A DNA stretch of 64,000 bases from Perognathus longimembris pacificus. Its lineage: Eukaryota; Chordata; Mammalia; Rodentia; Heteromyidae. The first letter of the stretch is position 1, and each line of letters opens with the position of its first letter. The stretch is taken from contig NC_063181.1 of the NCBI RefSeq assembly GCF_023159225.1, positions 7,957,606-8,021,605 of the forward strand, in the 5' to 3' direction. Position numbers and translations under genes: made by a program. Positions 1 to 13,166 of the stretch are shown here, one piece after another. Under the pieces are notes generated by a model. It saw nothing but the letters and a program-made list of their open reading frames with translations, did no database searches and was not told where the DNA came from.

Positions 1-21
1 TTCATCCTGGGTGTCACAGAG
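1..21 (-). CDS. CHMP7: CHMP7 coding exon 8, 5' end only
   Basis: Acceptor ttccag is followed by codons for LCDTQDE, as in mammalian CHMP7. The exon continues past the window edge. Confidence 0.88.
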
Positions 22-3000
22 CTGGAAGACAAACACAAAGCTCTGGACTGGGAACCGCGGCCCCGGTGTGCACAAACGTCCCAGGACCAAGGGAAACTTC
101 CAGCTCGCCAAGTTAGGAGCGAGTCTGGGGAAAGCGGATTGTGACAGAACCAAACCTGTCCTCCTCGGCTTCCTTCTGCACCTGTCCCCCCGGCCCTCCT
201 CCCCCGGCCCTCCCCTGGCCCTCCTCCCTGCCCTCCCCGTACCTCCTGGATCTGGTCCACGAGGCTCTCGGCCTTCTCCACGGTGATGTCCTTCATGGAG
301 AGCTTCAGCGCCCCCACTCCCGCTTGGTAGGCATTGAAAACCTAAAGGGAAGTCAGGTGGTCAGCGCACACCACAGACATCTGGCAACACACACTCGCTA
401 CTGCTCCTTCTCGGAAAGAGATTTCTGTTGTTTTGCCCGCTCAAGGTTGATTTGCCTCTCTAAAGAAGTTTGAGGCCAAACTTTCGGACTGGGAAGGTAA
501 AGCCCCCCACCCCTGTCCCCCCCAGAAGAACCCAGGCATAGGAGAGCAGCAAGTGGCGGAGAGACTGGCTAGCGCGGCGGGGTGGCTACCATCTGGTCTG
601 TCTGCGAGGCGTAGATTCGATCCAGGATGCCTTGTACAGTGTCCAGCTTGGCGTGCAGGGCCTCGATGCGCTTCTCCGTCCGTTGCTTAGCCTTGAGAGA
701 CCTCAGTGCCTAGGGGACAGGGGAAACGGAGGCCAGGATGAGAAGGGTAGCCCACAAGGCAGGAGGAAGACAGCAGGACTACCCCAGGCCTGCTCTCGTT
801 TGTAAAGAGCCGTGAAGCGGGGCGCCAGCGCTCTCCTCGCGAGCTCCAAGCAGGCTGCTCCGACAGCCCGGGCCGCCACCACGCCGCCGGGTGGGAGGTG
901 GGCAGCACTCACCAGTTGCTTCTTTCCCGTTCGGCATGCACGTCGGGCTTCTTCTTTACACCTGGGAAAGAAAGGACGGGTGGTGGGGCCCTGGCCTCCC
1001 CGAGGCCAAACTCTGGCATGGAGCCTGGTACAGGCTGGCCACGGGGACGGGCATGCACGGGTCCCCGCACCTTCCCACTGAGACGAGCAAGTGCTAATCC
1101 AGTGCTGTCTGTCCGTCCTCCACTCCCAGGGGCCAAGGGCGGAGCAGGTGACCTCTGTGGAGGCGCGGCCCTGGCCTGCTTGATGCCAGCCTCGACCAGC
1201 ACCGCCTGGACAGACGCTGGCATACAAGAGCGTAAAGAAGGAAGGTACTGGTGACAGAAATGTCTGGAGGGAGAATGGATTCATAATTTTTCTCCCTTGT
1301 GGCAAGTTGTGTTTCCCAACGTTTCGGCAGTGAGCAGTGAGAACTGTTGTAACATGTTTTTGTTTTGTGTTTTCTTTCTGCAGTGCTGGGGATTGAACCA
1401 AGGGACTTGAGCACGCTCGGCAAGCAGTCTGAAGCTAAGCTCCTTTTATGCTTCTTTTTTTTTGTTTTTGTTTTTTTTTTGCCAGTCCTGGGTCTTGGAC
1501 TCAGGGCCTGAGCACTGTCCCTGGCTTCCTTTTGCTCAAGGCTAGCACTCTGCCACTTGAGCCACAGCGCCACCTCTGGCCGTTTTCTGTATATGTGGTG
1601 CTGGGGAATCGAACCCAGGGCCTCATGTATACGAGGCAAGCACTCTTGCCACTAGGCCATATCCCCAGCCCCTCCTTTTATGCTTCTGATAGAGCCCCCC
1701 CCCCCACCCCCGTGCTGGCTGGAGGGCGGGAGGGGCGGGTTACCTCTCAGCTTCCTGGGACAAGGACTCACCTTGCGTGAGAGGAGCTGCTCACTCTGCA
1801 TCAGCTGGTAGACGCCCACGTCCACGTCGTTGACCGGCGACACCTTGGCATGCGGGCCCCGGGCAAACTTCACAATCTGGGGAACAGAGACAAACAACTG
1901 CTGCCCCGCCACCCACGCCACAGACACGGCGGCAACCAGGGGCTGGCCCAACAAGTCCCTGCGCCCCTACCTTCTCCCCATTCTGCTCCAGGACCGTGAC
2001 TCTCTTCTCCTTCTGCAGCTGAAGCAACACCAGGTAGAAGGTCCTCTCGTCTGGGCAGGAGTTGGCGCACAGGGTGCTCAGCTCCGACAGAGCCACCACG
2101 GGGTGGGAGGACAGGGGCGAGTTCTGGTACAGACGATACACCTCCTCGGCCTTCTCCTAGGGACGGCAGGGCGGCTCGTGAGGCGTGATGCCCTTCAGAA
2201 CGGGCACTGCACCCAGCTAGAGCCTGGGAGCGCCAACCCATCAGCCCTAACGTGGCTGCCTTTTAAAAAGGAAAGAGGTTGTGGATTTTGTTTTGTGCTG
2301 CCCGAGGCTTGAATTCAGTCTGGGCACTGTCCCTGAGTTTTTATGCCCAAGACTGGCACTCTACCTCTTGAGCCAGTGTTCCACTTCAGACTTTCTGGGG
2401 GCTTTATTGGAGATGAGAATCTCACGGAAAGCTGGGTGCCAGTAGCTCACACCTGTAATCCTAGCTACTCAGGAGGCTGAGATCCGAGGATCCCAGGCAG
2501 AAAAGTCTTGGTGCCAATTAACCACAGAAAACCAGATGTGGCACTGTGGCTCAAAGTGGTAGAGCACCAGTCTTGAGCGAAAAAGTTCAGGGACAGTGTC
2601 TAGGCCCCAAGTTCAAGCCCCATGACTGACAAAAGGAAAAAAAAAACAAAAAAGAAAAAAGAACCTCATGCATTTTCTTGCCTGGGCTGGCTTCAAACTT
2701 CGATCCTCAGATCTCAGCCTCAGCCTCCTGAGTAGCTGGGATTACAGGCCCAGCTAACAGGCCTGTGTTTTCAACCTTGTTGGAAAGCTGGTGCCTGCAT
2801 GACAGGAAGTTATAAAGAGCAGCTGCGTGCGCACACCCCCACCGGGAGCTTTACACGTTCGCTTCTCCTTGTCATGTGCATGGGGAGGCGAGGCAAGACA
2901 GTAGAGGAAGGGGCTGGAGCCCAGGACCCAGCACGGTTCCCAGTCGGCCCTAAACCTTGCACCTGTCAGGCTCACCCAAGGGTGAAGCCCAATTCCCTAC

Positions 3001-6000
3001 TCCCTGCTACCCACCCCAGTGTCTCCAACTTCATACCAACTGGCAATACCACAGACATGAGTCTTGAGAAACGTATATGGCCAAAAGGAGGGATGGCAAG
3101 AAGAAGGAAGGAAGAGCAAGAAGCAGGAGAAACAGCCCCCAGGAACAAGTGTTTCCTGAGGTATGCATGAGATACTGTCTGTCTAAGGAAACCCGGGAGG
3201 TAGAGGTTTCTTGGAAAGCCAAACCACACAAACACGCGCAGAGTTGTGAGGGTGGTTGTGAGAAGTGGTGGAGGGCCATTCTGCACAGAGGACAATCCTG
3301 AGGGGGGCAAGGGGAGGCCCCTCCCACACTAACACCAGCCTGGGTCCCGCAAACGGCAGATCACTGGAGGCACTGCCATGGCGGGGTTAACAGAGAGCCA
3401 GCTAACTGTGGAAAGGATGAGACAAAGTTAGGACTCGAGGCAAGGAGGCCACTGATGTGAGAAGAGATGCGATTGAACTAGAGAATCTTGGAAACCTGAA
3501 AAAGAAAAGGCGAAATCAAAACTGACAAGATGATAGACCGGCAGCCCAGGCCTGGCAGAATGGCTCAAGTCCCGAGTGTCTGCTACCAAGGTGAAGCTCT
3601 GAGTTCAAAACTCAGTACTGCCGAAACAACAGCCAAACCCCTCCCCCAGAAAACCTTGCAGCCCATGGTGATGGCGAATAGTATCAAAGGAGAAAGAGGA
3701 AAAGCTTCTGACTTCAATGACGGGTGGCTGGCATGCGGTACTTCAGTGCACAAATGCAGGAAAGACAGCCTATAGGAAAAGAAAGTGACACATTCCGCTT
3801 TGGGCATGTTATTTGGGGATGCCTGAGCAGTACCCAAGGAAATATGAGTGATGCGTCCCTGTACTCCTAGCTACTCAGGGGCAGGAGTAGGAAGTTCACG
3901 GTTCAAAGCTAGCCTAGGCAATATTAGTAAGAACTTATCTCAAAAAAATTTTTTAAAAGGAGATGGGGGGAAACAGGGGCCAACCAGGTGCCAGTGGCTC
4001 ATGCCTGTAATTCTAGCTACTTACAAGGCTGAGATCTGAAGATTGCAGTTCAAAGCCAGACTGGGAGGAAAAGTCCATGAGACTCTTATGTCCAAAAAAT
4101 TAGCCAAAAAGCCAGAAGTGGAGCTTTAACTCAAGTAGTAGTATGCTAGCCTTGATCAAAAAAAGTTCAGGGAGTGCTCAGGTCCTGAGTTCAAGCCCCA
4201 GGAATGGCATTAAAAAAAAAAGAAGAAAACAACAATTAAAAACCCTACTTTCAGGCAAAGTACTTCTAAACTCAGCCAGAACAGACTCCCGGCTCGGGGG
4301 TCCATCTCTACAGAGAGTCTACTCGTTCACACTCAATAAACTTGCTGCTTTACTACAAAAATTAAGTAACTCGGCCTAGCATTAATCCCTAGGACTGCAA
4401 GTCATCGACTGCTTCTCACTGGCAATTCCCAGATAAGGTATCACCCGTGAAACGTAGACATAATAGATACATAATGCTACAGTCGTGGAAGACTGTAACT
4501 GTTACTATAAAAACAGACGTCTTCTCCCAAGAATGTGTGTGGAGCCTCCCACCGCCATGCTCACGCCTGCCCTCCGGCACACCCACCTTCAGCAGCTCCA
4601 AGGCCACCAGCACCTCCTCGGCTGGAACCTTGTTATCCCCTAGCATGTTAGAGAGAGTCCACTTGAGGGGCTTCAGCAGGAAGACGCCGACCCCCCAGGA
4701 GATCCAGCTGCTGTCCACACTGGCCATGAAGTCGGATTCTCGCTGCAGCTCCCCTCGGCTACAGGAAGAGGAGGAGAAAGGCATGTAGGAGCAATGCAAT
4801 GGCCCACTCATCCCCACCTGCCCCTTCGCCCTGAGAGGCATCTGACCAGTGCTGTAATGCCCATTTGCTAGGCATCTACCCTGCACCAGCAACAGAGGTG
4901 GCGCCGTGTATATTCCAGCTCTAAGCCTCACCACTGCTCTGTCTTCAGCAAGTCAACGAGTGGGGATACTGAGGCCCAGTAGAATCTACGGTTAATATGT
5001 CTCTGGACACAGCATATTGCTGAGACTACAGACTACAGACACACAGGAGGCTCTGTGGAGCCTGTGCTGAGGTTTCCTTTTACAAATGAAGCTGAAAACA
5101 ACCAAATAAAAATAACAGAAATTGCCTTGCATGACAACACATGCTTTTAATTCCAGCACAGGAGGCTGAGACCGGAGAGCTGTGAGTATAAGGTCAGCCT
5201 GGGCCACATTGTAAAGTTCGTTCTAGGCCAGTCTTGGCTACATAGTAAGACCCTGTGTCAAAGAAAATTAGAGCAGTGGACTGCTATCAAGTGCAAAACC
5301 CAAGGAAGAACACAAAGATGACCAAAGCAAGGCTTTCTGGAGATAAGACCTAAATATCGCCTGGTACGGATTATAGCGGAGGCTACATCTACTGAATACT
5401 TGCTGAGGCAGTCACAATATTAAGGGAAATATAAAGAAGACCATCATATCCTCACACTATATCTAGGAATCATCATCACCACCTTTTCATAATTGGCTGG
5501 ACTAAAGTTTAAAGATGCACCACCTTGGCTGGAACCTTATCTATCCAGGGCCACATAACTTAGCAAATGGAAAAGCCCAAGACTAGAGCCAGCCCTGTGG
5601 TCCTCAGGCAAAGCTCTTAACTGCTATGTAATCTATACTGCTTCCATAGTGAAATAGCTCCCTCGGGACCAGTCCAGTACCAGGAAGTGTGAATAGAGAG
5701 TCAGCAGTCAGGAGAAGGAGCACCAGGATGTTGAAGGGCTGCATTAGAAGTGGTAGGGGACAATGTCTGTAATAAGGAGGGTCATTTGGTCATGACCATC
5801 ACTGACTTCCTTCAGCAACTATGTCTCCTGTCCTCCACTTCCTACATGAAGTAGAACTTTTCCCCCAGTATACTTTCTCAGAATTTCAGACAGGCTTCTG
5901 TGTCAAAGTCACTCGATGGAAGGTACTAGGAACAGAAATGGATGAGAGATCACTTAATCCGAAAAGAACAGCCAGCATAAAGCCATTAAGAGCTGACTTT

Positions 6001-7167
6001 CTCCTTCATGCACTGAAGGAGGCAGCAGGCTGGGGGCTGGTTTTGGTGTGATATATACATTATGAAAGCAAGTCATTTAGAATCCAAAGACCAGGGGTCC
6101 AGTCCCAAGGATACCTCTAACTGTGAACAGCACCTGATTTCTCTGAAAGTCAGTCCTCTTTTCTGCTGAGGATAACTGTATTATCCGGCTACAAGTGTTG
6201 AGAGGTCAGAAGGAACGGGATGTGCAAAGTGCCAGCATACAAAGAAGTTCTGTACATCCACTAGGTAGCAATGCCACCTCCTCAAGCACCTCAAAGACCA
6301 TGTTATCGCCTAAAGATCTTTTCAGGAACCTCAGTTAAGACCTCATCCTGCTTTACCCCCTCTCTGTTCCAAACAGCCTCTATCTAGGCAAAGCCAGACG
6401 CATGGCCAAGGGTTAGCTCTCCTGTCGCCCTCTTCCTTATTGAATAGTCTGCTAGCTCTGATCCTTAGTGAAAAATGCCCCATCTGGTAGAGCTGCTCCA
6501 GGAGTGGTCCAAAATTTGGAGACCCTTATAACTACATAACTATAACATCTGCACAAACACGATGTGTGTGTCTGCGTGTGTTCTACAGTAACTATATAAC
6601 GGGATTCCAGTCCACACAAGCGAGTCCTCGTCACCTTTCACCTGCCACCCACCGAATGGGACTGTGCCACCCACCAATCACCACCACCCCGGCCCCTAGC
6701 TCTCCCTGCCAGGCATAGGTCCATCTCCTCCTCCGCCTACGGAACCCCCTGCACGCTCCCGCAGGGCCAGACCCCAGGCTGGGCGCGGCGCGCCTTTGCT
6801 GGGGGGTGGGGGTGCGCCCCGCTCCGCCCCGCCCCGCCCGGCCCCGCGCCCCCGGCCCCGGCCCTCACCGCAGCAGGTCCTGCAGCACGGTGGCCAGCCC
6901 CAGCGGGACGCTGCCCTTGCGCTGGAAGGCCTCCTGCAAGTCCCGGAGCCGCAGGCGCACCACCCCCTGGCGGCGGCTGTGGCTCAGCACCAACGGCGCC
7001 CAGAAGCCCATCTTGCTGTCCCAGTCGGTGCTGTTCACCTCGCGACTCCTCTTGAAGGCGGAGAACAGGAAGGACATGCGCTCCTCATCCTCGTCCCACT
7101 CCGGGGGCAGGAGGCCCGCCGGGTCTCCCCCGGCCGGAGCCTCGGCCTCCCGCTCCGGGGACCACAT
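1..7167 (-). CDS. CHMP7: CHMP7, charged multivesicular body protein 7 (ESCRT-III), coding exons 1-8, 3' end outside the window
   Basis: CHMP7 is an ESCRT-III/ESCRT-II-like hybrid that binds LEMD2 at the inner nuclear membrane and recruits ESCRT-III to seal and repair the nuclear envelope. Coding exons on the minus strand: 6869-7167, 4587-4758, 1971-2156, 1744-1876, 913-961, 590-709, 243-341 and 1-21 (partial). All junctions have GT/AG. The protein starts [15 protein letters not shown] and follows the mammalian protein closely. Exons 1-3 give the winged-helix N-terminal half; exons 4-7 enter the SNF7 domain. Exons 1-7 would encode 353 codons, as I recall for human CHMP7, except that exon 4 is one base short near 1768/1769, which breaks the frame. 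About 100 C-terminal codons lie off the left edge. The frameshift could be a sequence error; everything else looks like a functional gene. Confidence 0.95.
243..341 (-). CDS. CHMP7: CHMP7 coding exon 7
   Basis: 99 bp, 33 codons, phase 0. It encodes [18 protein letters not shown] through ESLVDQIQE. Donor gtacgg. Confidence 0.94.
590..709 (-). CDS. CHMP7: CHMP7 coding exon 6
   Basis: 120 bp, 40 codons, phase 0. It encodes [15 protein letters not shown] through [10 protein letters not shown] in the SNF7 core helices. Donor gtagcc. Confidence 0.94.
913..961 (-). CDS. CHMP7: CHMP7 coding exon 5
   Basis: 49 bp, phase 2 to 0. It encodes (R)[16 protein letters not shown], the basic start of the SNF7 helical hairpin. 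Confidence 0.93.
962..1743 (-). other. CHMP7 intron 4 with an IDL-Geo SINE
   Basis: Apart from the SINE at 1456-1672 and a poly-C run near 1697-1705 I see no functional element here. Confidence 0.7.
1456..1672 (-). repeat. IDL-Geo dimeric SINE with 15-bp target-site duplication
   Basis: On the minus strand it reads the ID-like left monomer (tRNA-Ala type A and B boxes), then the Geo right monomer and an A-rich tail. It is flanked by the direct repeat TCCTTTTATGCTTCT at 1441-1455 and 1673-1687, so the insertion is intact. Confidence 0.92.
1744..1876 (-). CDS. CHMP7: CHMP7 coding exon 4, one base short (frameshift)
   Basis: It encodes [16 protein letters not shown] through QLLSRK, then loses frame. 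The expected V-E-S-L-S-Q-E-A-E sequence is visible in the DNA, but the codons read GTG-AGT-CC instead of GTG-GAG-TCC, so one G is missing between 1768 and 1769. The exon is 133 bp where 134 would restore the phase-2 junction to exon 5. The deletion also creates a gtgagt donor-like string at 1766-1771, but splicing there would put exon 5 in a frame that stops at once. Confidence 0.88.
1971..2156 (-). CDS. CHMP7: CHMP7 coding exon 3
   Basis: 186 bp, 62 codons, phase 0 to 0. It encodes [16 protein letters not shown] through [10 protein letters not shown], the second winged-helix segment. Confidence 0.95.
2278..2752. repeat. Nested SINEs: plus-strand B1-Geo inside a minus-strand B1-Geo
   Basis: A minus-strand 7SL-like/Geo SINE (2278-2427 and about 2664-2752) is split by a plus-strand copy at about 2428-2660 with an A-rich tail. 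The host repeats near the break (AGAATCTCACGG and AGAACCTCATGC) look like a diverged target-site duplication. Confidence 0.75.
2753..4586 (-). other. Rest of CHMP7 intron 2
   Basis: It holds degenerate SINE pieces (about 3530-3640, 3855-3950 and 3985-4225, the last a plus-strand B1-Geo with an A-rich end). The remainder shows no recognisable element. Confidence 0.6.
4587..4758 (-). CDS. CHMP7: CHMP7 coding exon 2
   Basis: 172 bp, phase 2 to 0. It encodes [15 protein letters not shown] through [11 protein letters not shown], part of the N-terminal ESCRT-II-like half that helps membrane binding in the family. Acceptor tgtag, donor gtgggt. Confidence 0.94.
4759..6868 (-). other. CHMP7 intron 1
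   Basis: A plus-strand B1-like SINE lies at about 5131-5265. The rest is unremarkable intronic sequence that turns CpG-rich beyond about 6720. Confidence 0.6.
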
Positions 7168-7560
7168 CGGGAAACCCCCCCAAGCCCGGCCGAGGGTGCG
7201 AACACAACCCCGGCCCTGAGCCCCTTCCGCTCCTGGTCCCTCCCGGCTTCCGTTCTTAGACTCCCGCCCCTTCGGTCATCACGTCACCGCCGCCCGCCGC
7301 GTGAAATAAGTCCCGCGAGGGCCCAAGGCGCAGGCGTCGCGCTGCCTTCCCGGTGCCCGGAGTCAGGGTGATGACGTAAGCGCCCGGGAGACCCAGCGCG
7401 CTTGCGCAGAACCCTTTCCCGCCCAGCCTTTGTGAGTCAAGCAGAACTCTGCGCGTGCGCGAGCCGCGCCGTTGGGCGTGCTGGGCGCCCGAGCGCGTCG
7501 GGGGGCTGCGGGCGGCGAGGCGCGGGCACCGCGCAGGTGCATCCCGGCCCTCTGCACGCT
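6720..7560. promoter_or_regulatory. CpG-rich CHMP7 promoter region
   Basis: This stretch is strongly GC-rich with many CpGs and G/C-box strings, surrounds CHMP7 exon 1, and includes a CRE-like TGACGTAAG near 7372. No TATA box is evident. It is a typical CpG-island housekeeping promoter; possible divergent transcription to the right cannot be judged. Confidence 0.65.
6869..7167 (-). CDS. CHMP7: CHMP7 coding exon 1
   Basis: The start codon is at 7165-7167 and the donor follows codon 99 plus two bases (gtgagg, phase 2). It encodes [14 protein letters not shown] through VLQDLLR, including the conserved run [15 protein letters not shown] of the first winged-helix region. It sits in CpG-rich sequence, as expected for a first exon. 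Confidence 0.95.
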
Positions 7561-7969
7561 CCTGGTCCAGCCATCCGGCAGCTTTATTCCTTTACCCTTC
7601 CACGGTGTCTTCTTGACGCGGTGGGCGTGGGATTAGCAGGAGCTGCCGTCCGCTCCGGAGTGCGGCTGAGTGGGCCTGCGGTTTGTCAGGTGTGGAGACC
7701 ATTCGGCCTCTGCCCCCCCCCCTCCGGCGCCCGCCCCGCGCCCCGCGGGTCCCTCGGCTCTCTTCTTCTGGGTCGATGTCTTCTATGCAATCTCTGAGAT
7801 ACAGCCCGCCTCCAACGCTTCGTCCTGCCCTCTCCGTTCTGCCCCTGGTGCCTGCCTCAGTTTCCCCCAGGCTCAGGACCAGGACCACCACAGCCACCCG
7901 GGCCTTCAATGGAAGGGTGGAGCCGGTGGAGCTTGTGCATACCGGATAAAGCCATCCCCGGGAGCTTTG

Positions 7970-8482
7970 TGTAATGCCCAGATTTCAAGGCCCCCAAAGA
8001 CAACCATCTGAGTCCAGAGTCAAAGCCAAACCGCAAGGGTCGTTTACTAGTAGTTCAAACCCGGTTACCCCCGCCCCCCGCACTGGTTGCCAGTGACGCT
8101 GAGAGGCCCCGAGCACAATTCCAGCACAGCTTTTATAGACAAGTACTAGGAGGTTGGGGAAGACCCCTAGTTACAAGTACATGATTGGTTGACATTTGCC
8201 CTAGTTTACTGGTCACCTCAGGATTGGCCTGGGTTTTCCCGCTGATCGTATGGGCCAGACGCCTTAACCTTGGGGTACAGATTCGGGTGGGCCTCCAGGA
8301 GTGGTCACGTGGCCACATTCCTGGAGCCAGATGGTTCTTGTCTCTTGTGCCCAGATCCTGGCCGGGGTCTGAGACCGGTCACTTAGTCATGTCCAACCTT
8401 GAGTGGGCTCCAGGCATGGACAATCAATCACTTCCTGGCGCCAGATAGTTGTTAGCTCCTGTGCTCAGATTCGGGTAGTACA
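7970..8482 (-). mobile_element. Solo LTR of an endogenous retrovirus
   Basis: On the minus strand it begins TGTACTACCC and ends GGGCATTACA. A TATA-like GTCTATAAAAG and downstream G-rich U5-like sequence are present. No internal retroviral sequence adjoins it, hence solo. The ends are approximate; I could not find a clean target-site duplication. Confidence 0.65.
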
Positions 8483-10234
8483 GAGTTCACGGGGTGCGGT
8501 GTGTGTGTGTGTGTGTGCGCGCGCGCGCGGTTACAGAGTAGCTATAGGAAGACTGCTGGTATTTTTCCACTTCCCCATGGGTTAGCAAGCAAAGGTACAG
8601 AAGCAAAATAGCTGTTAGGGGCATACTGGTCACAATTTTATTCTCTACGCTCTTCATTTGCAGAGCAGTGGATCTGTACTCCGTGTTGAAAACACTTGGT
8701 TCTCCCCAGTGCTCGTGTGCGTGCGTGCGCGTGTGTGCACATGGACTTGCACTCAGAGCTTCACGCTCTTGGCTTTTTTGCTCAAAATCAGCCCCTTGAT
8801 CCACACCTCCTGTCTTTTTTTTGCCGGTTAATTAGAGGCCAGTCTCACCCCACTTTGCTACCCTCAGATCTCGGTCCTCCTGAGTAGCTGAGATTACAGG
8901 CATGAGCCACCGGCATTTGGCTGGTTTTATTTACTTATTTTTAACAGAACCGTTGGAAAAGTGTGATGCATGCTGGTGCAACATGTAATTCCAACACTGA
9001 GGAGATGGACTCAGGAGGATGAACAATTTGAGGCCAGCTTAAACCACATTGTCACACCCTTTGTCTCACAAAACAAACCAGCTCACACTTAAAAAAAAAA
9101 AAGTAGGTAAAGGAATCTCCTTGTTACTTTCATTTTAAGTAACAGAAACTATAGTTAAATATTCGTCTATATGCCACCACTGACCGTGACCACAACCAAC
9201 CCGTAACCTTTTCAAGACTACTGTACTTCCTAATGTGTAGGGTGTGGTACACTAGATGTTATCAGTCATTAGTTTTGAACAAGCATTTGAGGGAGGAGGA
9301 ATATGATTGTTTACTATTCGCTAAGCTTGTGCGGGATTTCACAGTGCTCTAATCCAAGCACGTTGATGATCAACATTTCATTTAAAACTTACAGCAACTA
9401 GGGCTAGCAGAATAGCCTACTGGTAGACTGCTTGCCTCGCAAGCCCTGGGTACCTCAATTCCTCAGTACCACATATATAGAAAAAAACAGAAGTGGGCAC
9501 TGTGGCTCAAGTGGTAGAGTGCTAACCTTGAGCAATAAAAGAAGCCAGGGACGGTACTCAGGCCCTGAGTTCAAGCCCCAGGACTGTCAAAAAAAAAAAA
9601 AAAAACCCAGCAACTTCTAGCTAGAAGTGGGAAAAGAATATCAACATATACAGTGAGTGACCTCTATGAAGAAATGCTATTAAAAATGTGTCTTGTTCGT
9701 AGTCCATAAAGCCACAATAGTGGTTTTTAGAATACATGCCAAATAACTCCGAATTGACTATCATTGATGACAGAACACAACCTCACATCAAGGGCACCTT
9801 TTTGTTCCTTACAAGATTTAGAAATAGTGTCTGTTTCTTAGTAATGTCTATCCCTTTTTTAAATAAATATGCTATGCCATGCAGATTGTACTACACAAGT
9901 AAAAATGGGGGAAATTTGAAGTTCACTTTTTCCCAGAATTGTGTGCTGTCTGTTGTATATTAATGACTGATAGTACTAAAGTCCATAATAACTTAGCTTT
10001 TTATTATTTTCCATGCATTGCATGCTTCCTTTTTTTTTTAACGAGTCTGAGGATCCTTTGTAATCTCCAACATTTGAAATCTTGACTTTCATACACATTG
10101 GACCTAAGCAATCTATGCATAAAATGTACATCTCTTTTATCATTCATTCAAATTAGTTGATTTTATCTGTTCTAGCTCAGATGAATTTAGAGAAGCATCA
10201 GACATTGCACTGTTATGACATGTTAAGTTAAATA
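8483..10234. repeat. Repeat-rich stretch upstream of CHMP7
   Basis: It holds a (TG)n(CG)n tract at 8500-8530, a partial minus-strand B1-Geo at about 8735-8930, a plus-strand B1-like SINE at about 8960-9105, a plus-strand IDL-Geo at about 9397-9605 flanked by CAGCAACT, and a block at 9155-9300 that recurs at 39130-39287 in the same orientation. No gene was recognised. Confidence 0.6.
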
Positions 10235-10450
10235 TGTAATGGGGGTCCCCCCAAGGGAGGGGACCACAATGTAATGGGTCTGAGAGTGGGGGGACCCCTG
10301 AAATCAACTCTCCCTCGGAAATTAACTGACCAACCCCTTCTTGCCAAACAAAATGTGCCAGCGGGTGCACCCACCGCGTTTCCGTCTCTATTTATCTGTG
10401 GCTGGTGCCAGGCCTATAGACCGACCTGGGAAGCTCGGTTCTGTGTGCCC
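10235..10450 (-). mobile_element. Truncated LTR at the duplication edge
   Basis: 10235-10290 matches the end of the spacer LTR at 37965 (shared strings AAGGGAGGGGACCACAATG and TAATGGG) in the same orientation. A TATA-like GATAAATAG lies upstream on the minus strand near 10390. The outer end is not defined. It lies between the CHMP7 flank and the truncated RHOBTB2, where the rearrangement breakpoint must be. Confidence 0.55.
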
Positions 10451-10575
10451 CGATGCCCACAGCGTGGTGCAGACGGCTGTAGATACTGACGGGAGGAGTG
10501 TGGGGTGAGAACAGAGGAGGGCAGAGGCCCAGCAGCCGTACAGAGCTGTGGGCGCCGGGGGCAGGACCGGGGTGA

Positions 10576-13166
<2,591 letters not shown>

